A stretch of DNA of 64,000 nt from Hydractinia symbiolongicarpus (GCF_029227915.1 NC_079883.1:5022001-5086000), one strand, 5' to 3'; positions 22,234-36,800 are shown, counted from the first letter of the stretch. The notes: generated by a model from the sequence alone, not told the origin. Program-made: numbers and translations.

Positions 22234-25200
22234 TTAATTTTTGCCACATTGTTCATCCAAGAGCATGATTAATTTTAAAACTCTACCCTCTGGACCAGCT
22301 TGAACAGCCATTTCAACAAGACTGATTAATTTTTTGACACTAACACATATTGATTTACTGCTTAACTGGGTCTCAATATCTGTCAGCTCTTCTTGAGTAA
22401 AGTGATTTAACTTTTCCAAAACATTGACTATATAATTCGCATTCATGATAGCAGGAACATGGACGACAGTGTTAAAACACGATAACATCTGCATTTGATC
22501 CAAAACATCCCTACAACTGCTTGTTCCAATAATTAACAACTTCCGACCATGTCTCAACTTTTTCTTCAACAAAACAATCAATGTTTGAAGAACAACATTG
22601 GAAAATCGAGGCCCGATAGGCACATAATCCAATAACCTTTCAATATCATCTACAATAACACAGCTCAATTCTGATTTGTACGCATCATCAAATATTTTCT
22701 TAATGGCTTGACATTTCGCACTCTCAGAGTAGCCAATCATGTTTTCAGGTGAAACAACTTTAACAAAGGGAAATTCAGAACACTTGTATGCAAGATGAGC
22801 AGCAATGGATGTTTTGCCACTCCCTTCTAAGCCTTCAAGCAAAACACTGACTGGTGAGACCAAGTTTCCCATACGCGTTTGATTAATCAAAAGGTTGCCA
22901 TCATTAATTACGCTTTCCACTGGTTCACCATACCTAATAATTCCATTAGCAAGGTAGTGCTCACTGTCTTCGGAGGCTGTACCAAATGCAGGCTTGATAT
23001 CATTTTCTATAGCATGCAAAAAGTCACCATTAGTGATTTTTAAATTTTCAATGGCATTTGGATCGACAGTGACAGTACTTTGAGCCTTCACTAGCTTATT
23101 CATTGCTGTCGTTGTTGCTGCTCGGACCAAACCTTCGATTTCTGCACCACTGTAATTCTTTGTGAGAGCAGCAAGCCTAGCAAGTTTTACATCATTTTCA
23201 AGCTTATTATGTTCTTTAAGTCTAGCTGTGTGAATATTAAGAATTTGAAGTCTTCCTTCTTCACTGGGTAGACCAATCTCCATTTGCACTTCTAGCCGAC
23301 CTGGACGAATGAGAGCCTCATCAATCAAATCTTTTCGATTTGTCATACCAATTATAAGAATATTGTTTAACTGCTCAACACCATCAATCTAAAAAAAATA
23401 ATAGTAATAAACAGATGAAAACTTTCCAATATGAACTTTTGCACTGTAAAGAAATTCCAACTGTTAAAAAATTTATGTACAAAAGACATCATTTCTTTAT
23501 TGCATGCATTAACAAGCATTTTGTTGAAAAACGCATATGCAGTCTTTTTCAGGAATATTTGAGTAGGTGTGCGTTGATTCGCACGTGTAAATCAACTGGT
23601 ATAGCGACTCTCTCAATCTTAACTTCCTTTTCTACATGTCCGAAATGGTATGCATGAATATACTGTCAGTTTTATATTTATTGTTTATTTTTCAGGTCAT
23701 CACAAGCAAATAGGCAAAAAATATGCTTTGTTTTCAAATTAAAAAAAATCTTTATCCACGTGGCTTGAATAAAACTTTAAAATTCATTCAGAGAGTTCAG
23801 CTACACTTAACAAAATTTTTACAGAAAAAAATTTATACTGCCCATGGGTTTCGTTTTTACAGGCATAAAGAAAAAATCCATTAAATTCCAATTATTTTGT
23901 CAAATTAAGAAATTATCTACAATTAAATCCATGATAAAATGTCTATTCCGCCTGTAAGTGCAGTTTTGCAGACTTGCTTTATCCGTGCTCCGTCGGGGTT
24001 CACCTCCGCATTAGTTAAGAACTGCATGGCTGGATTTCTTGTGTAAGACCTGGTTACCAACGACGAAGGGGCCAGACGAAAGAGATTTTTGTCTACGTAG
24101 TTCTTTTAACTAAGTCAGGAGTCGGTGAATTAGCTAGGATAATCAGGTTGGCTATGAATAGGCTTGCTCGTGGATTAAAAGAACCAGGACTATTCAATAA
24201 TTTCTGAGATCTAAAAGTGTCCGACCAAGAAGGAAATCTATCGGACGTTTTGTCTGACGACTCTCCAAAAAATATTTCAAGGGCTGCCATTGCATGCTAC
24301 AAAATGGATTTTTTAGGTTGTAAAAAAAAAGATTAATCACACCCCTAAAACGATTTAGGCGTGTGCCAAGGCGTGCGCATGCGATCACACACCTCTCCTG
24401 AAAAAGACTGCATATGCAAAATGATTCAGGTATGCTAGTAATAGCACATGTAAATATCAATCTTCATGACAAGTTTTACAGACATTTCCGAATCTTCCTG
24501 AAAGAACCACATTACATGGACTAAAGTTTTTAAGATTCTTGATCAAGCCTGAATCGTGGTTAATTAAATTTGTTTTCTTTTTAGCCCCAGATTTGATCAA
24601 TACACACAAAAACACATTCTTTAAAATTTGTTACTAATGTCATTTTTTACATCTAATATAATAATACATCAATTGCCTGTGTCTGTGATAAACAAAAAGG
24701 ATATGTCCACTTTTTTTTAAAGCCACTAAAAAAATTACAAATTATTTGGTAAGTTTATTGATATCAAGGCATGGCATCTATGCATTAGCTTGATGTTAAT
24801 AAATTAAATAAGACTGGTCGTTGCTCATGTCATTAAAATTTAAATGATGGATTTTTTCCATTGTTCTTCAGCCTAAGTGGTTTTTCCACAAGCTTGTCGA
24901 TTAGTCCCTAATAATACGATAATTGCATCTGTCTATCTGTCTGTAACTTTCGCAGAGAAGATGTCATTATGTCTCATTTGTTAGCTGACAAATTAGCTTG
25001 TTTGTGATGTTAGTACATTAGTTTGGCATCATTTCTGTTAATTATTCCTGGAAAAAGTCTGACAAGTTATTCTTGAGAAAAAGTTCTAGTATATTAAATT
25101 GTGCTCTTGTAATTTTATTTGTCTACTTTGTCTTCCTTTAATAGCCACTAAATGTGACTAAAAAATACATCATATTATTTTTAGAACTTTTAGCAAGATG

Positions 25201-27085
25201 CATCCTTAGTGGTTTACTTACCTTAGTCTCCCTAATTTTGCAACTGGCCACAAGCTTATTTTATATTTTATAGGATTTTTAAATGAAAATGATCCACTAC
25301 TCATTATTCAGTTAAAAAACTTACAATCCTAATAATAATAAAACACAATAGTATATATTTCTTCTCTATCTAATATTTTTGTTCTCTGCACCCTGGCAAT
25401 GTATCAATTTGTGTGACAACCAATGCAAAATAGCAGATTATCAATTCTCAAATAAAGTGTAAGTAAAAATAATTAATATATTATGCTGATAAACGAAGAA
25501 CCAACCCAGTCGGGTTAATCGTCAAAGACACAAAAAAGGCACATAAAGCACTAAGACATGTAAAGTACCAAGAAATCAAAGGCACATACTTTAGCAGATT
25601 TATAGTGGAGCTATTGCAATACAACTTTAAGTCCTGTGTGGGTACAATGGACCACCCAGGACCAAAATGGGACCAATTCTGTAAGGCTGGGTCTACTCTC
25701 CTGTTTCACCTTGACAGGTTGATGGCAAAATCAAGAAACCTTTAAACCCTACTATCTCTCTAATCATTCCGTGAAAGCACGTGCCATTTCAAGTTCCATG
25801 CGATAGTACCAAATTTCAAACAAGTATTTTTTGTACAAACTAACAAATTACATCCCCTTTACTGTTTGTATCTCCAATCAAGTGGATTCTTTATGCATCC
25901 GTTTAACTAAGTATCATATAATACTTCATAAATTTTCTAATATTTTTTTTTGTTTAACCTTACACAAATTCATCAAAAGGAAATATTTTTTATAAATACC
26001 TTAGAAAGCAATTGATTAACAACTGTGTCAGCAACCCCAGTACTACCAGTCACTGTTCCTCTTTGTTTACAAATAGCATCAATTTCATCGAATATAATCA
26101 TATGCAGTCCACTGTTTGCACCCATTTTCTTTTGCTCATTTTCAGCTTCTTCAAATAACTTACGAATATTTGCTTCTGATTCACCAACATACTTATTTAA
26201 AATTTCAGGACCATTAACAATTTTTGGTTCTCTGGCATTCAACATCTTTCCAATCTGCCGTGCCATTAATGTTTTTCCAGTACCAGGAGGACCAAATAAC
26301 AAGATCCCTTTAACATGTTGCAGTCCCAATTGTTCAATAACTTCTGGTGGAAATACACGAGATGCAAACGCTCTTCTAAATATTGCAGAAAACTCATCAT
26401 CCAAACCGCCAATACCCATTTTCGAGAAATCCCATTCAGGATTGATTATTGATGTTGTTGCTGATTTTGCTTTAGCTTTGCCTGTAAGTGACAAAATCGA
26501 TTCTTCCTTTTTGTCAAACAATACTGTTGTATTCGCAGTCAAAATGCCAACATTAACTTTTCTTGTATTGTCTGGCTTTTCACCAGATAATAACGAAGCA
26601 TCCATAGCTTGTAGCTCTTTGACTTTCAATAATAAAAATGGTCTATTTCCAAATTTAAACACTATTTCTTGCTCATAGGAAAACGGCACTGACATGAAAG
26701 TATCATAGACAGCTTCCAACATTTTGTCAGTGTTAAAAGAATCTTTGCTGGTCTTTGTTTTTTGAAGAAAATCTGCTTCAAAAGTAATTGCTGCTAAAAA
26801 ATTAATCCTGGTTGTGTACAAGTGAGTTTCAACCAGTTTTTGTAATCCCACTTGCATCCATCTACGTTGCACAGCACTTAGGCCTAAAGTGCCTGTTTTC
26901 ATCTTAGTTGAATCTATTACAGCAAATATGTATTCTCCACGATCTCCAGATATGGCAACATACGTTTTATGAAGTTCATTGGCTTCATATTTTGGATCAA
27001 GCTTTTTTATATCATCAGGATGTAACACTACACAATTTTTCAGTGAAAGCTCGTCTGTAGGAGACTTTGATACTTCGAATTTCAT
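22234..27085 (-). CDS. NSF: vesicle-fusing ATPase NSF
   Basis: AAA+ ATPase that, with SNAP, disassembles SNARE complexes after membrane fusion; cytosolic hexamer. Two coding exons, 27085..26000 and 23388..22234, join in phase 0 and give 746 aa (about 744 in vertebrates). Order: N domain about 1-200; D1 with Walker A GPPGTGKT (265-272), Walker B IIFDEID (330-336) and the arginine region RPGRLE (390-395); D2 with a modified P-loop GLEGSGKT (548-555) and IVDDIE (607-612), followed by GPRFSN. D2 in NSF mainly drives hexamer assembly, and the IVDDIE/GPRFSN block is very well kept. ATG 27085 gives an N terminus of the usual length. The single 2.6-kb intron (23389..25999) splits the D1 domain just after VVNQLLSK. 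Vertebrate NSF has many introns, so this copy is intron-poor. Confidence 0.96.
23389..25999. other. NSF intron with transposon debris
   Basis: Contains a GGCGTGTG-rich block (24340..24405), a degenerate Helitron-like 3' end (TTTTTCCACAAGCTTGTCGATTAG region, 24889..24904) followed by a TCCCTAATAATA start-like sequence, and nothing coding. Confidence 0.45.
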
Positions 27086-27473
27086 CTTGTATTGGAAATA
27101 AAAGAAATTTAGTAGCTGTAGTAGTTTTATAGTACAGTCAGATCAGCACCTGTCATGTCAAAGTGTTTTTGTCGAGTTGTAAAAAATCGAATCATTGACT
27201 CGCTTACTCAAATACCGTGTTTCTTTGATACTACCGCCCTCTTTATTAAATCCGCCTCGCCATAAAGACGTGCTCGCCCCCTTCCCAGAGAGTCCTTGAT
27301 TTTTTTCTATTTATATGTTGAGAAGAGTTTGCCATGGCCCTTAATAATCCCCTGTAGTTGCGAAACCTCCTTATAGCGTACAATTCATAGTCTCTTGCCC
27401 GAGCTTCTTTATCGGTTGATAATGGAGTGTGCTCTGGCCATCTCATCCCAGGGTCTCTTTGCCGCTGCTATAT

Positions 27474-27770
27474 CAAAGATAGATACATATTTTGCATGGC
27501 TAGTCTCACAAATACTGAGGGATATACCCTGTCTATTACTTTCAGGAAGGCCATAGCTTAGATGGGGAGCTTTTAATGCTCATTTTGAGCTATGCTGGAC
27601 GACACTCCATTCAACACCCAACGGCCCACAAAGTGTGCCATCTCCTCAATTTTCATCACATAGAGCTGGAATTAACCCGAAGCTTTGGTAACATTCACTC
27701 GCCCATATTAAATTACGGCCAATGGGAATCAAACTCGGTCCCGCACAAAGTGCGAGAGTTATAACCACTT
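27474..27770 (-). mobile_element. tRNA-derived SINE, copy 1
   Basis: Minus-strand element. Its head retains a B-box-like GAGTTTGATTCCC (complement at 27727..27739) and ends at 27770 with the A-box lost. Its body shares GGCCCACAAAGTGTGCCATC, CATCACAT and the tail block ATTTTGCATGGCTAG..CTGAGGGATAT with copies at 33840, 35284 and 54300. Confidence 0.6.
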
Positions 27771-28139
27771 TTCTCAAAAGAACGCCAAATTAGCCAAAGA
27801 AGAACCTGTGTTCAGCCGACATTTTTTTGATGAATTTCTGATGTGCGCGTATAAGCAACTTTTTAACTTTTTCTGCCTATTTTTAGAAGCTAAAAATACT
27901 AAAAAATACGGGGTAAGTTGATGCTCTATCTTCGACCAATTTTCAAATAAATTGCATAAAATCGGACATAGAAACTACTTCATTCATTTATTCTTTAGCT
28001 TATTGTTTTTTCTGTCATCCTCGTATCCAGGGTTTGTTGCCTATACCAAAGCCGCTAGCGCTTGGCGGCTAAACAACAAGTAATTTCGCCGCCCGCCTCG
28101 ATGTCAAAAAGGTAAAAACCCGGGGAAGAGGGTGGCTTT

Positions 28140-28306
28140 TTGGTCTGTCTTCAATTTTGTCCCCAGGGGTTCTTGAACGGTCAAGTAGGCGCTCAAACTG
28201 GTCCCCAGGGCATCTTGTATTTTTTTCTAATCCCAGGACGGCGATACGAACATTATCGCTGTACCGGAGTCAGAAAGATGCCCTGGGGACGAGGTTGGTA
28301 AGCTAT
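28140..28306. repeat. palindromic family, compound copy
   Basis: Starts with TTTGTCCCCAGGGGTTCTTG, followed by a second start (TGGTCCCCAGGGCATCTTG), a centre GGACGGCGATACGAAC, and the matching end AAGATGCCCTGGGGACGAGG. The outer arm is a broken duplicate. Confidence 0.7.
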
Positions 28307-29189
28307 AGCGCTTTGACATGAATCAAAGGTAATAATGACAACCAAGGAGATAATAAATAGCCGTCTTAATAATTGGGAAAGCGAGAGTTCTTTTATATCA
28401 TTTTCTTAGAAGGTTAAAATGTTGGCAGTATATCAAATTATATTAAACCAACCTCCTTAATGTAACTAATTATTTGGAAAATCGGGAAATGTTTCAACAC
28501 GACTTCTCGGTTTTTTAACAATTACCCTTTGATTGGTGATTGTATAGAAAAACTCGCCTTTTGAGATGTCGGGGAATAAACCTTTACCGAAATTTATTCA
28601 AGGTAGGCGAGATAAATTTACGTTGATTGGGGACCATAAATAATACTTACCACCTGGTATTTTGCTACGCGAGAAGTTTTCTGTCCTCATGCCATATGAA
28701 CAGAAAGTAAAAGAGATATCATGCTTACTTTCCCGCTGAGATAAAAACATTTCTATCATTTCTATAAAGACAATCAAGGTAAGACAACACGAAACGTCAA
28801 TTTGTCTTGGTTGGACAGTCACAACAGGAGAATTTAATAATTTTGCCTTGTGACTAATGACTGACAGAGGCACGGTGTACACACTTTAGCAAGACCACAT
28901 ACAACTATACTCGAAATACTTGTTGTTATCACATGTCCGCATTAAAGGGGGTTTCACTGTAGGAATAGAAAAAAAAATATTTATTTAACCAATGCGTCTT
29001 TTAATAAACTTCTGCATGGACATGAGCAGTTTTCAAAATTTAAAAAATTACCTCTGTATCCAAAAATGATAATACCCCCGTAAAAAACAAAACTTCCATC
29101 TGATAAGAAAAATTACGTACAAACCTAAAAAATGTTCTTATATATAAAACTATATCGTAAATCCACTAAAAAAGTCTTTTAGGATGAAA

Positions 29190-29760
29190 TCTCAAAAATA
29201 CTGGGAATACATTTTGACGAAAATCTGAATTGGAAAAATCATATTACCAAAGTTACACAATCTTCCTATGCAGTAATTCGAGCACTTAAACAATGGAAAC
29301 GATTTACTCCGTATCATGTGAGAAAGAACCTCGCTGAAACACTCATTCTATCCAAACTTAATTATAGTAATGTAGTATTTGGCCAATTACCAAAGTACCT
29401 ATTAAATAGACTTCAGAGAGTGCAGAACACAGCAGCATCTTATGTTCTTGGAAGATATGTGAAAACAACAGACGTTATCGATCTTGGTGGTTGCCAGTTA
29501 GAGAAAACATTGATTTCGCGACTGTTAAACTGGTACATAAAGCTTTACACACTAATACATGGCCAGACTATCTTCCATTACATATGAACACATTTAATCC
29601 ACGTTTGGGTAATGAAATGACATTACAACATGGTGAAGCAAAAACGTTTTCTGAACAAGCTAACATATATAATGACCTACCACGTAAAATAAGTGTTTGT
29701 GAAAATTTTTTACAGGTTTAAAACAGATGCGAAAGAGTATTTCAAAGACAAAGGTCTAGC
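29190..29760 (+). mobile_element. LINE ORF2 C-terminal fragment
   Basis: Plus-strand translation with one frame change near 29480 gives a stretch typical of jockey/CR1-like LINEs downstream of the reverse transcriptase: GIHFDENLNWKNHI, KLNYSNVVFGQLP, RLQRVQNTAASYVLG, then VRENIDFATVKLVHKALH in another frame. It is 5' truncated, interrupted and inactive. Confidence 0.8.
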
Positions 29761-30886
29761 GAGGCTTCTGTCATTGTGATACTTTTTCTTACGTATAACT
29801 ATTTTATTTTCATCTTTAACGACTTGCTGAGATCAGTTGAATGGTACTTCAACTCTTCAATCGATTTCAACAAATTAACTTTTAGCAAGTGAATAATTTT
29901 CATCATATTTTACATATATCTTTTGTGGTTTAGCGTCCTGGTGTCTACTACCCCAATTTACTTAGCAACATGTGCCTACTTATGTCTATTTTATTCAATT
30001 TATTTAAGCTACAATTTAATTGGCGAACTTATGCACTTTTGTCTTCTACTTTTTCCACGTTCCAATTTTCTTTTGTCTCCCTGTTTTCAGCCTTTTCTCA
30101 GCGTTCTGTTCCAATTACCATGTGTCTTGACTTATCTTAAGTGTAGGATCTTATAGTATTTTATTAATTGTATTATATGTATAAATTTATCATAACTTAT
30201 TTGCAAATAACTTTTAACCTTTTCTCTTTTTTTTTTTTTTTTTTTATGGAGAAGAACCATTTGTAAATAATGGAACCAAATACATGATGATGAAATAAAG
30301 AACATTTAAAGAAAGAACATTCAAGTCTCAAAAGTCTCCGGCAATCCCTTTGTTTCTTATTTGAAAATAGTCCGCCGCGACCACTGTTGCAACACACATC
30401 TTAGATGTAAAACTTAGGAAGATATGTGATTTGTTAATACACCGACTACAAGTGATTTCAATGGTTGGAACGCTAAAACAAGGACAATGAAGATCAATGA
30501 GACAGCAAATTGGTAGTCCGTCATACACGCCGTTGACCTCATAATTGTTCACATTCAAAGAACAAACATTCTTGATCTACTTCAGTTTGCAGACAACTTC
30601 GTAGTAAAGGTTTCTGAAGAAAACTTGACCTAACCCGACCAACATAATAATATGTTCATGTTAGCTAAGTATCTCGTACATAAAATTAATTCGAAGCATT
30701 GCGTGATCCTCGACCAAGAAATCACGGAGAACCTACTTCAATTTGTTGAAATAATACAACATATTTAAAAACATTTCACATTATTTATACTATTCTTATT
30801 CACCCATAAATATTACACATATCTACATATAAATAAAATTCTTAGGAAAGGTAAAAATTCGTATAAAATGCAAGTGAAAGAGTCAT
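29761..30886. other. intergenic, no gene seen
   Basis: 3' side of the PSAT1 gene. A poly-T run lies at 30225..30245. Nothing coding is supported. Confidence 0.35.
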
Positions 30887-33800
30887 TTAGTTTTGATTTT
30901 GTAACTGAAAACTTTCCATGAAAGCGCAGAGTTGTTGGACATCTTTTAGCGTGATGACATTGTACATGGACACACGACATCCACCAACCGATCTAAATAA
31001 GAATGATATAGGTTAAGTTTAATAATGTTAGCCAATTCGTTACATGAACCAAGATTTACTAGGTAGCCTCTACATGGCGCAAGATTAGGCTTAGAATCAC
31101 AACAACATATTGTCACGTTCACATATTGTTTTTCGTAGCTCTGTACACATGTCCACTAGGTTCATTTCTGACAATTTATGGACTTATACCAAATTTTATA
31201 CTTCCAATGCATTTAACTGAAATATGTTTTATTTTCACACAGACTTGCAATGTAACGGCTCCCTAACACTTTTTTAAATTACATTACCTATGTCCGCTCA
31301 GTCCATCTAAACCCATATTCTTTGCTTCTTGTACAAATTTCTTCTCCATAACATCGTCTCCTCTTGGACCACCAACACGAAACGGGATATTTACACGGGA
31401 TTGCGAGTCCTTGTTAATCACAGCTGTGTAAAATCCTTTCGAGTCTTCCATCGTTTTATATAACAATTTTGATTTTTTAATATTTTCTTCTTCGAAATAT
31501 TTAACTCCCCCAACTTTTAACATCCACTTGAAAACCAGCCCAGTGATGTAAATGCTGGTTATATAAGTTAAAAAAAATATAAACAATGTTCCCCAATGTC
31601 CTTTTAAATCGTAAAAAAAACCTTGTAAAAATTTGTCATTACAATTAAAAAAAAGAAAAAGAAAGCAAAAAAGAGTAATTCTGTATCCAAACAAAAAAAT
31701 ATTCAATCTTTCCTAAGAAATCTTCAGCAAATTAAACAATTTTTGGATTATTGCTACTGCCAATGGATTCAACCTTGCGTTGCTTTTGTTGCAGTGTGAA
31801 CAGGAACTGTTGGTTCACACGTAAGAGTGTGAAAATACATGTGTGAATTCCCAGGAGTAAACTTAACCAAAAGAGTAATGCTCATGGTACACACTGCAAA
31901 AAATGATGCAAGGTTAAATCCATTAGAGAGGCTACACATCATAGAGAGATATATTCCTAAACAATTAGTGGCTATAGTAAAGTTAGTAGCGTAAAGTTAC
32001 GAAGGGAAAATTTGACTTAAAAAATAAATACTGACAATTTCCTAAAATCTACATTCACCCAATTTTCTTCCCACTAAAATTACTTCCCTAAAGGTGGTTG
32101 TTTCTTTCTTTAAATTTCCAGCAAATGATCAAATAATGTGAATTTACCTGTAACACGGAGGAGTGTTAAGTCTCGATTCAAGTTCAGCTTGTTTTTTAAA
32201 GTTCCAGATGGTTGGACACTCTGCACGTTCTCGCCCAAGAAATGATTCTCGAACTATCACCATTGTAACACCAGCAGGCCCAAGCAATTTTTGTGCTCCA
32301 GCCACAATGCAGTCAAACTAAAAACAATTTAAAAAAGGCTAGTAAGTGAAATGCATTCCGTCTTTATAGCATTTTTTAACACACCATATACAACTTACTT
32401 TTGTGATGTCGAATTCTCTTGTCATGATGTTCGATGACATATCACATACCAAAGGTTTTCCTTTTGTATCAGGAATAAAGTTGAATTCAACTCCTAAGAA
32501 GAATTTGTAACATATTATTGATAATTATTCTTTATTGAGAGGTGGGGAGGGGAAGGGGGTGAGCAAACTTAAATTTAATGCATTGACTAACATCCCCTCC
32601 TCCTGCTACCAGTGCTGGAAACAATAGCGTAGGCTAAAACGCTGAGTATAAGACTTTGACTTATTTGTCTAAAATTGTAATCTGAAAAGATTTTTGCTAT
32701 CAAGAGTATGCCAATTCTTTTTGGTTTTAATTTTTACGACCAATTTTTTGTCTCTATTTTTCTGCAGCTAAGCCACCCTATAACATTTAACATACCTCCA
32801 ACAGTTTCATTACTGCAGTAATACACATAATCTGCCTCTTCTGACAGTTTCCATTCACTAACTGGTGGTACACCCAGATATTTGTCTGGTTTTGGAACAA
32901 CCCAATTAACTTCACCATATTTGGTAGCCTAAAAACAAAAGAATAACATTATGTTGACTATCTAGCACCAAACAATATAAATTATTCTTTGTTCGCATAT
33001 TAAAGTGATATCTGTACACACAATGAAATCTCATGTAACATATAGTAATTTCTTTTGGCGTAGAAAATAAGTTTCATTTTTCAGTCATCCTTAGCCTTGT
33101 TCTCATAAGGTGTAGAGTTAATTCCTCCTGCTTCACAGGATAGTAAATTTGTTACCTCTAGTGCAGCCTTTTCTGACCAGGTACCGGTAACAATATAATC
33201 TGCTTTGCCAGACACTGTATAAAAAAAACATTTCAAGAAACAACAACAGAAAGTAAAATGTGTCGGCTTGTAGTGATACATATAAGCTTACTGTCTTATC
33301 ATTAACAAATTATATACCTGATAAAAGATTTAATGGAACTGCAGCAAACATGCCTGTACAACCACCTTGCAGAAACAAAATTTTGTATTCGTCTGGAATA
33401 TCCCTAAAAATACAATTTATTTGTTGATTTAATTTGATAAATATGGGATTTTTCGGTGCTTTTTAAATTGGGATTTTGAATGCAGATAAAATTTAATAAC
33501 AGCCAAAATAATGAGCAACAACAAGCCAAAGCATGTGTTTCAGACTAAAAAAGTAAATTGCTTACATTAATTTCCGTAAGTCAAATTCTGCCTCCTGACA
33601 AATATTGACAAATTCTTTTGATCGATGACTCATTTCTATTGAAATAAAAAATTATTGCCAACACTAATTGAACCAGGTTTTATACAGTAAAATTTTCTGG
33701 AGGCACCCTATACACCATTTCTAAAACATGGACAGTATAGAATGTAGATAATACAGTTAACTAATATATATACACACACGTAATTCTGAACCTGTGTTTC

Positions 33801-36800
33801 TAATGCAAAATGTAATCAATATCAAATATCCCTGATAGAAGGGCGTAGATAAATAGATGTGCATATTTTACATGGCTAGCCTCAAATATCGAGGGATATA
33901 ACCTGTCTATTATTTCCAGGAGGGGACATGGCTTTGATGGGGAGTCCTGGAGTATTTAAAGGGAACTACACGCAAAAATTATTTTTTGATATATGGTCAA
34001 AAATGGGTAATATATTCCAAAAAATAAAAAAGTGCAACTTAATTATTTCTGTTTTTACTAAGAGCAATTTCTTTGCCAGAAGAATGCCTTTGGGCCACGT
34101 AAAAACAAGAAGACTGGAAATAGTAACAAAAATGACGTTGCAAAGTGTGACATGTAGCAAACCAAGAGAGGCCTCCAAGAAAACACATTAAAAAGAAGAG
34201 GAGACATTATGATTTGTTGTAACTTATTTTTTAATAAACAAGAACCAAAATGACTAAGTATATGCTAAAACAAATCTTTCTTATTCGTCAAATAACAACG
34301 ACAACCAATAATATTTCTCAAATGAACAAACACTTTTGATGCATTGTCCCTCTCCCGTTAATAAACTGTTATAATTTTGAAAAAGAATAAAAAAAATGAA
34401 ATTGTATGGACGAAGGAGAACAATAGCCCATCCTTTTTTTAATTCTTTTGTGTGATGGACCTCACCTTGGAAAGTTTGCATATTAAAGGAGAAACAATTC
34501 AGGGGGTAAGGGAAAATTTTTTTAGTCTTTGAAGTAAATACAAAAATTGTCGGGACGGCACCAGGAACAAGAAGACTTTTACTTTCGTTTGATGTTCGAA
34601 ATGTTGATGAGATCAGTTCACCCACTAGCTCACTCCAGCAAAGTAATATGTTTACCCCCTGTTAAAATTAAGTTTTTATTCGTGCAAAACAGAAACAACA
34701 AAACTTTGCTTATGAGTTGCGAGAAAAGATGATCATAAGTGGCAGGTAGGACTAAAATTTAACTTTAAAGTAATTAAATTTAGAAATTTAAAAATGGAAA
34801 AGGGGAACAAACGAGTGAAAAAATATTAGTTAAATAAAAGTGAACGTAAATTATGCAATGGCGTGGATTTGATGACCAGTGAATATATGCAAATACAATG
34901 AAACGTTATTTTTTAAATTCAAGAAATCCAGATGAACTTTGTCTCACTATGGAAACAATCGTCAGTGAAGTGTTTTGAGTGGATGTAAAAAACAGAATCT
35001 TTTGGTAAAGACCCTTCTCTTTTAATCCCTTGCAATCATTTTTTACAAAGTTTGTTGTTCGAATTTTCTGAAGTTAGAATTATCTTGTGAAAACTAAGCT
35101 CCTTTCCGCACTTTGCAACACATCACATGGCGTCCCAGTCTTTTTATGGAAATGGGGGTTGGGATTTCTAGCCATAATTTGGGGTGATAAGGTTTGCATT
35201 GTTGGGACTTGGAAGTCATATGAAACAGTAAAACTAGTTGAATTTGTTAGTAGTAACAATGTATCAAAAATAATTTTTGCGTGCCCTTTAATGCTCTCTT
35301 TGAGCTACGCAAACTCAATTAGGGTCAGCGCTCTGCCAACATCTCCCTGCCACATCCAATGGCCTACACAGTGTGTCATCTACCCAATTTCCATCACATG
35401 GCTTGCGTTAACCCGGGGCTATGGTAATTTTCAATTGGCCATATTGAATCGCTGCCAAGGGGAATTGAACCCCAGTTTCCTGCACAAAGTACAAGAGTGA
35501 TAACCACTAAACTACGGCATCACAAAACGAAAACGAAAGAATGCAAACTCAGTTTGAGATAGTTGTTAGCAAACTAAAAAAGAAGAACTTAAATGTTAAC
35601 ATGTATTCATTATCATATAGAACAAAGAGTAAGACAATATCACCGACCCCGTAAATATAGCTAAGAAGGTGTTGGGTTATACAAGAAAGATTGCATATGA
35701 GTATTGGATGAAAGTATTATTGAGCAAGGAAAAAATTTAGAAAGCGAGCAAAGCTGTTGGATTACGATCATCATTCTCGGCTTAATGTCCGTTTTCCATG
35801 CCAGCCTGGGTTGACCCAGGAACTATCAAGTCTCTACACTTTTTTACCCAATTACCCACCTCCATTCTTTCCAAGTGCCCCAGCCAATTCAATCTTCTTA
35901 TCTGGATAACATCTTTAATTCTATGGATACTTTGCCTGCTTCTTAGCTCATCTGAACTCTTTCTGTCTCTCAGATTGGCGTTACACATCCACCTAACCAT
36001 TCTCATATCATTTCTTTCTAAACGGTCAAGATCTTCCTGCTTCACTGCCCATGTCTCACTACCGTACAACATAACACTAAAACCTTTTTAGATCACATTT
36101 TAAAAGTTTAAGAATGAAGAACGGCAATAGAAAAGTTTTTTAAGATCGCTTTTAAAGAACGAAGAATGGCGTTAGAAATGCTTTTTTAGATCGCATTTTA
36201 AGAACTTAAGAACGAAGAACGCGATAGAAAAGCTTCTTTAGATCGCAATTTAAAAGTTTAAGAACGAAGAACAGCAATAAAAATGCTATTTAGATTGTGT
36301 TTTTAAAATTTAAGAATGAAAAGCAGCAATAAAAATGCTTATTTGGATCGCATTTTAAAAACTTAAGAACGAAGCACAGCGACAGAAAAATGGTAATTGA
36401 TCTAAGGTGTTCCCAGGCCACATCTAGATGGTGGTTTACTTCGTTACAGAGTGCCGAAATTTTTGCGAACTGACTTTACTTTTCTAATTCGAACTCTGAT
36501 TATGTAGAAAGTCGTTCAGACAAGAACGCTTGATCAATCAAAGAAGAGCCACCATCAATAGTATTTAAATTTGAACAACTGGATCGAAAACAAAGTTTTT
36601 GATGAAGTGGAAGGTAAACAGCAAAGTTGCATTAGCACCACATGGATTCTGACAGAGAAGAATGTTGATGGACAAAGAATTGTGAAAGCTAGATTAGTGG
36701 CACATGGTTTTTAGGAGTTTGAAAAACCAGTTCAGACAGACTCTCCAACTTACATAAAGGAATCATTACGTTTAATGTTGTCAATTTTAGCTTGTAAGAA

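Larger units (their letters stand above)
27086..29189. other. intergenic between NSF and a LINE fragment
   Basis: NSF upstream region. Apart from the SINE (27474..27770) and the palindromic element (28140..28306) no feature is seen. A mariner-like end (ACCGTGTTTCTTTGATACT) lies near 27213. Confidence 0.35.

Noticed and set aside
26025-26678. 217-residue frame on the plus strand
   Set aside because: Antisense shadow of NSF exon 1.
34281-34625. 114-residue minus-strand frame in PSAT1 intron 2
   Set aside because: No domain, atypical composition, within a repeat-filled intron and no splice logic.
35461-35518. A tRNA gene on the minus strand
   Set aside because: A and B boxes are present but acceptor and anticodon stems do not pair properly, and the same head occurs in other SINE copies.
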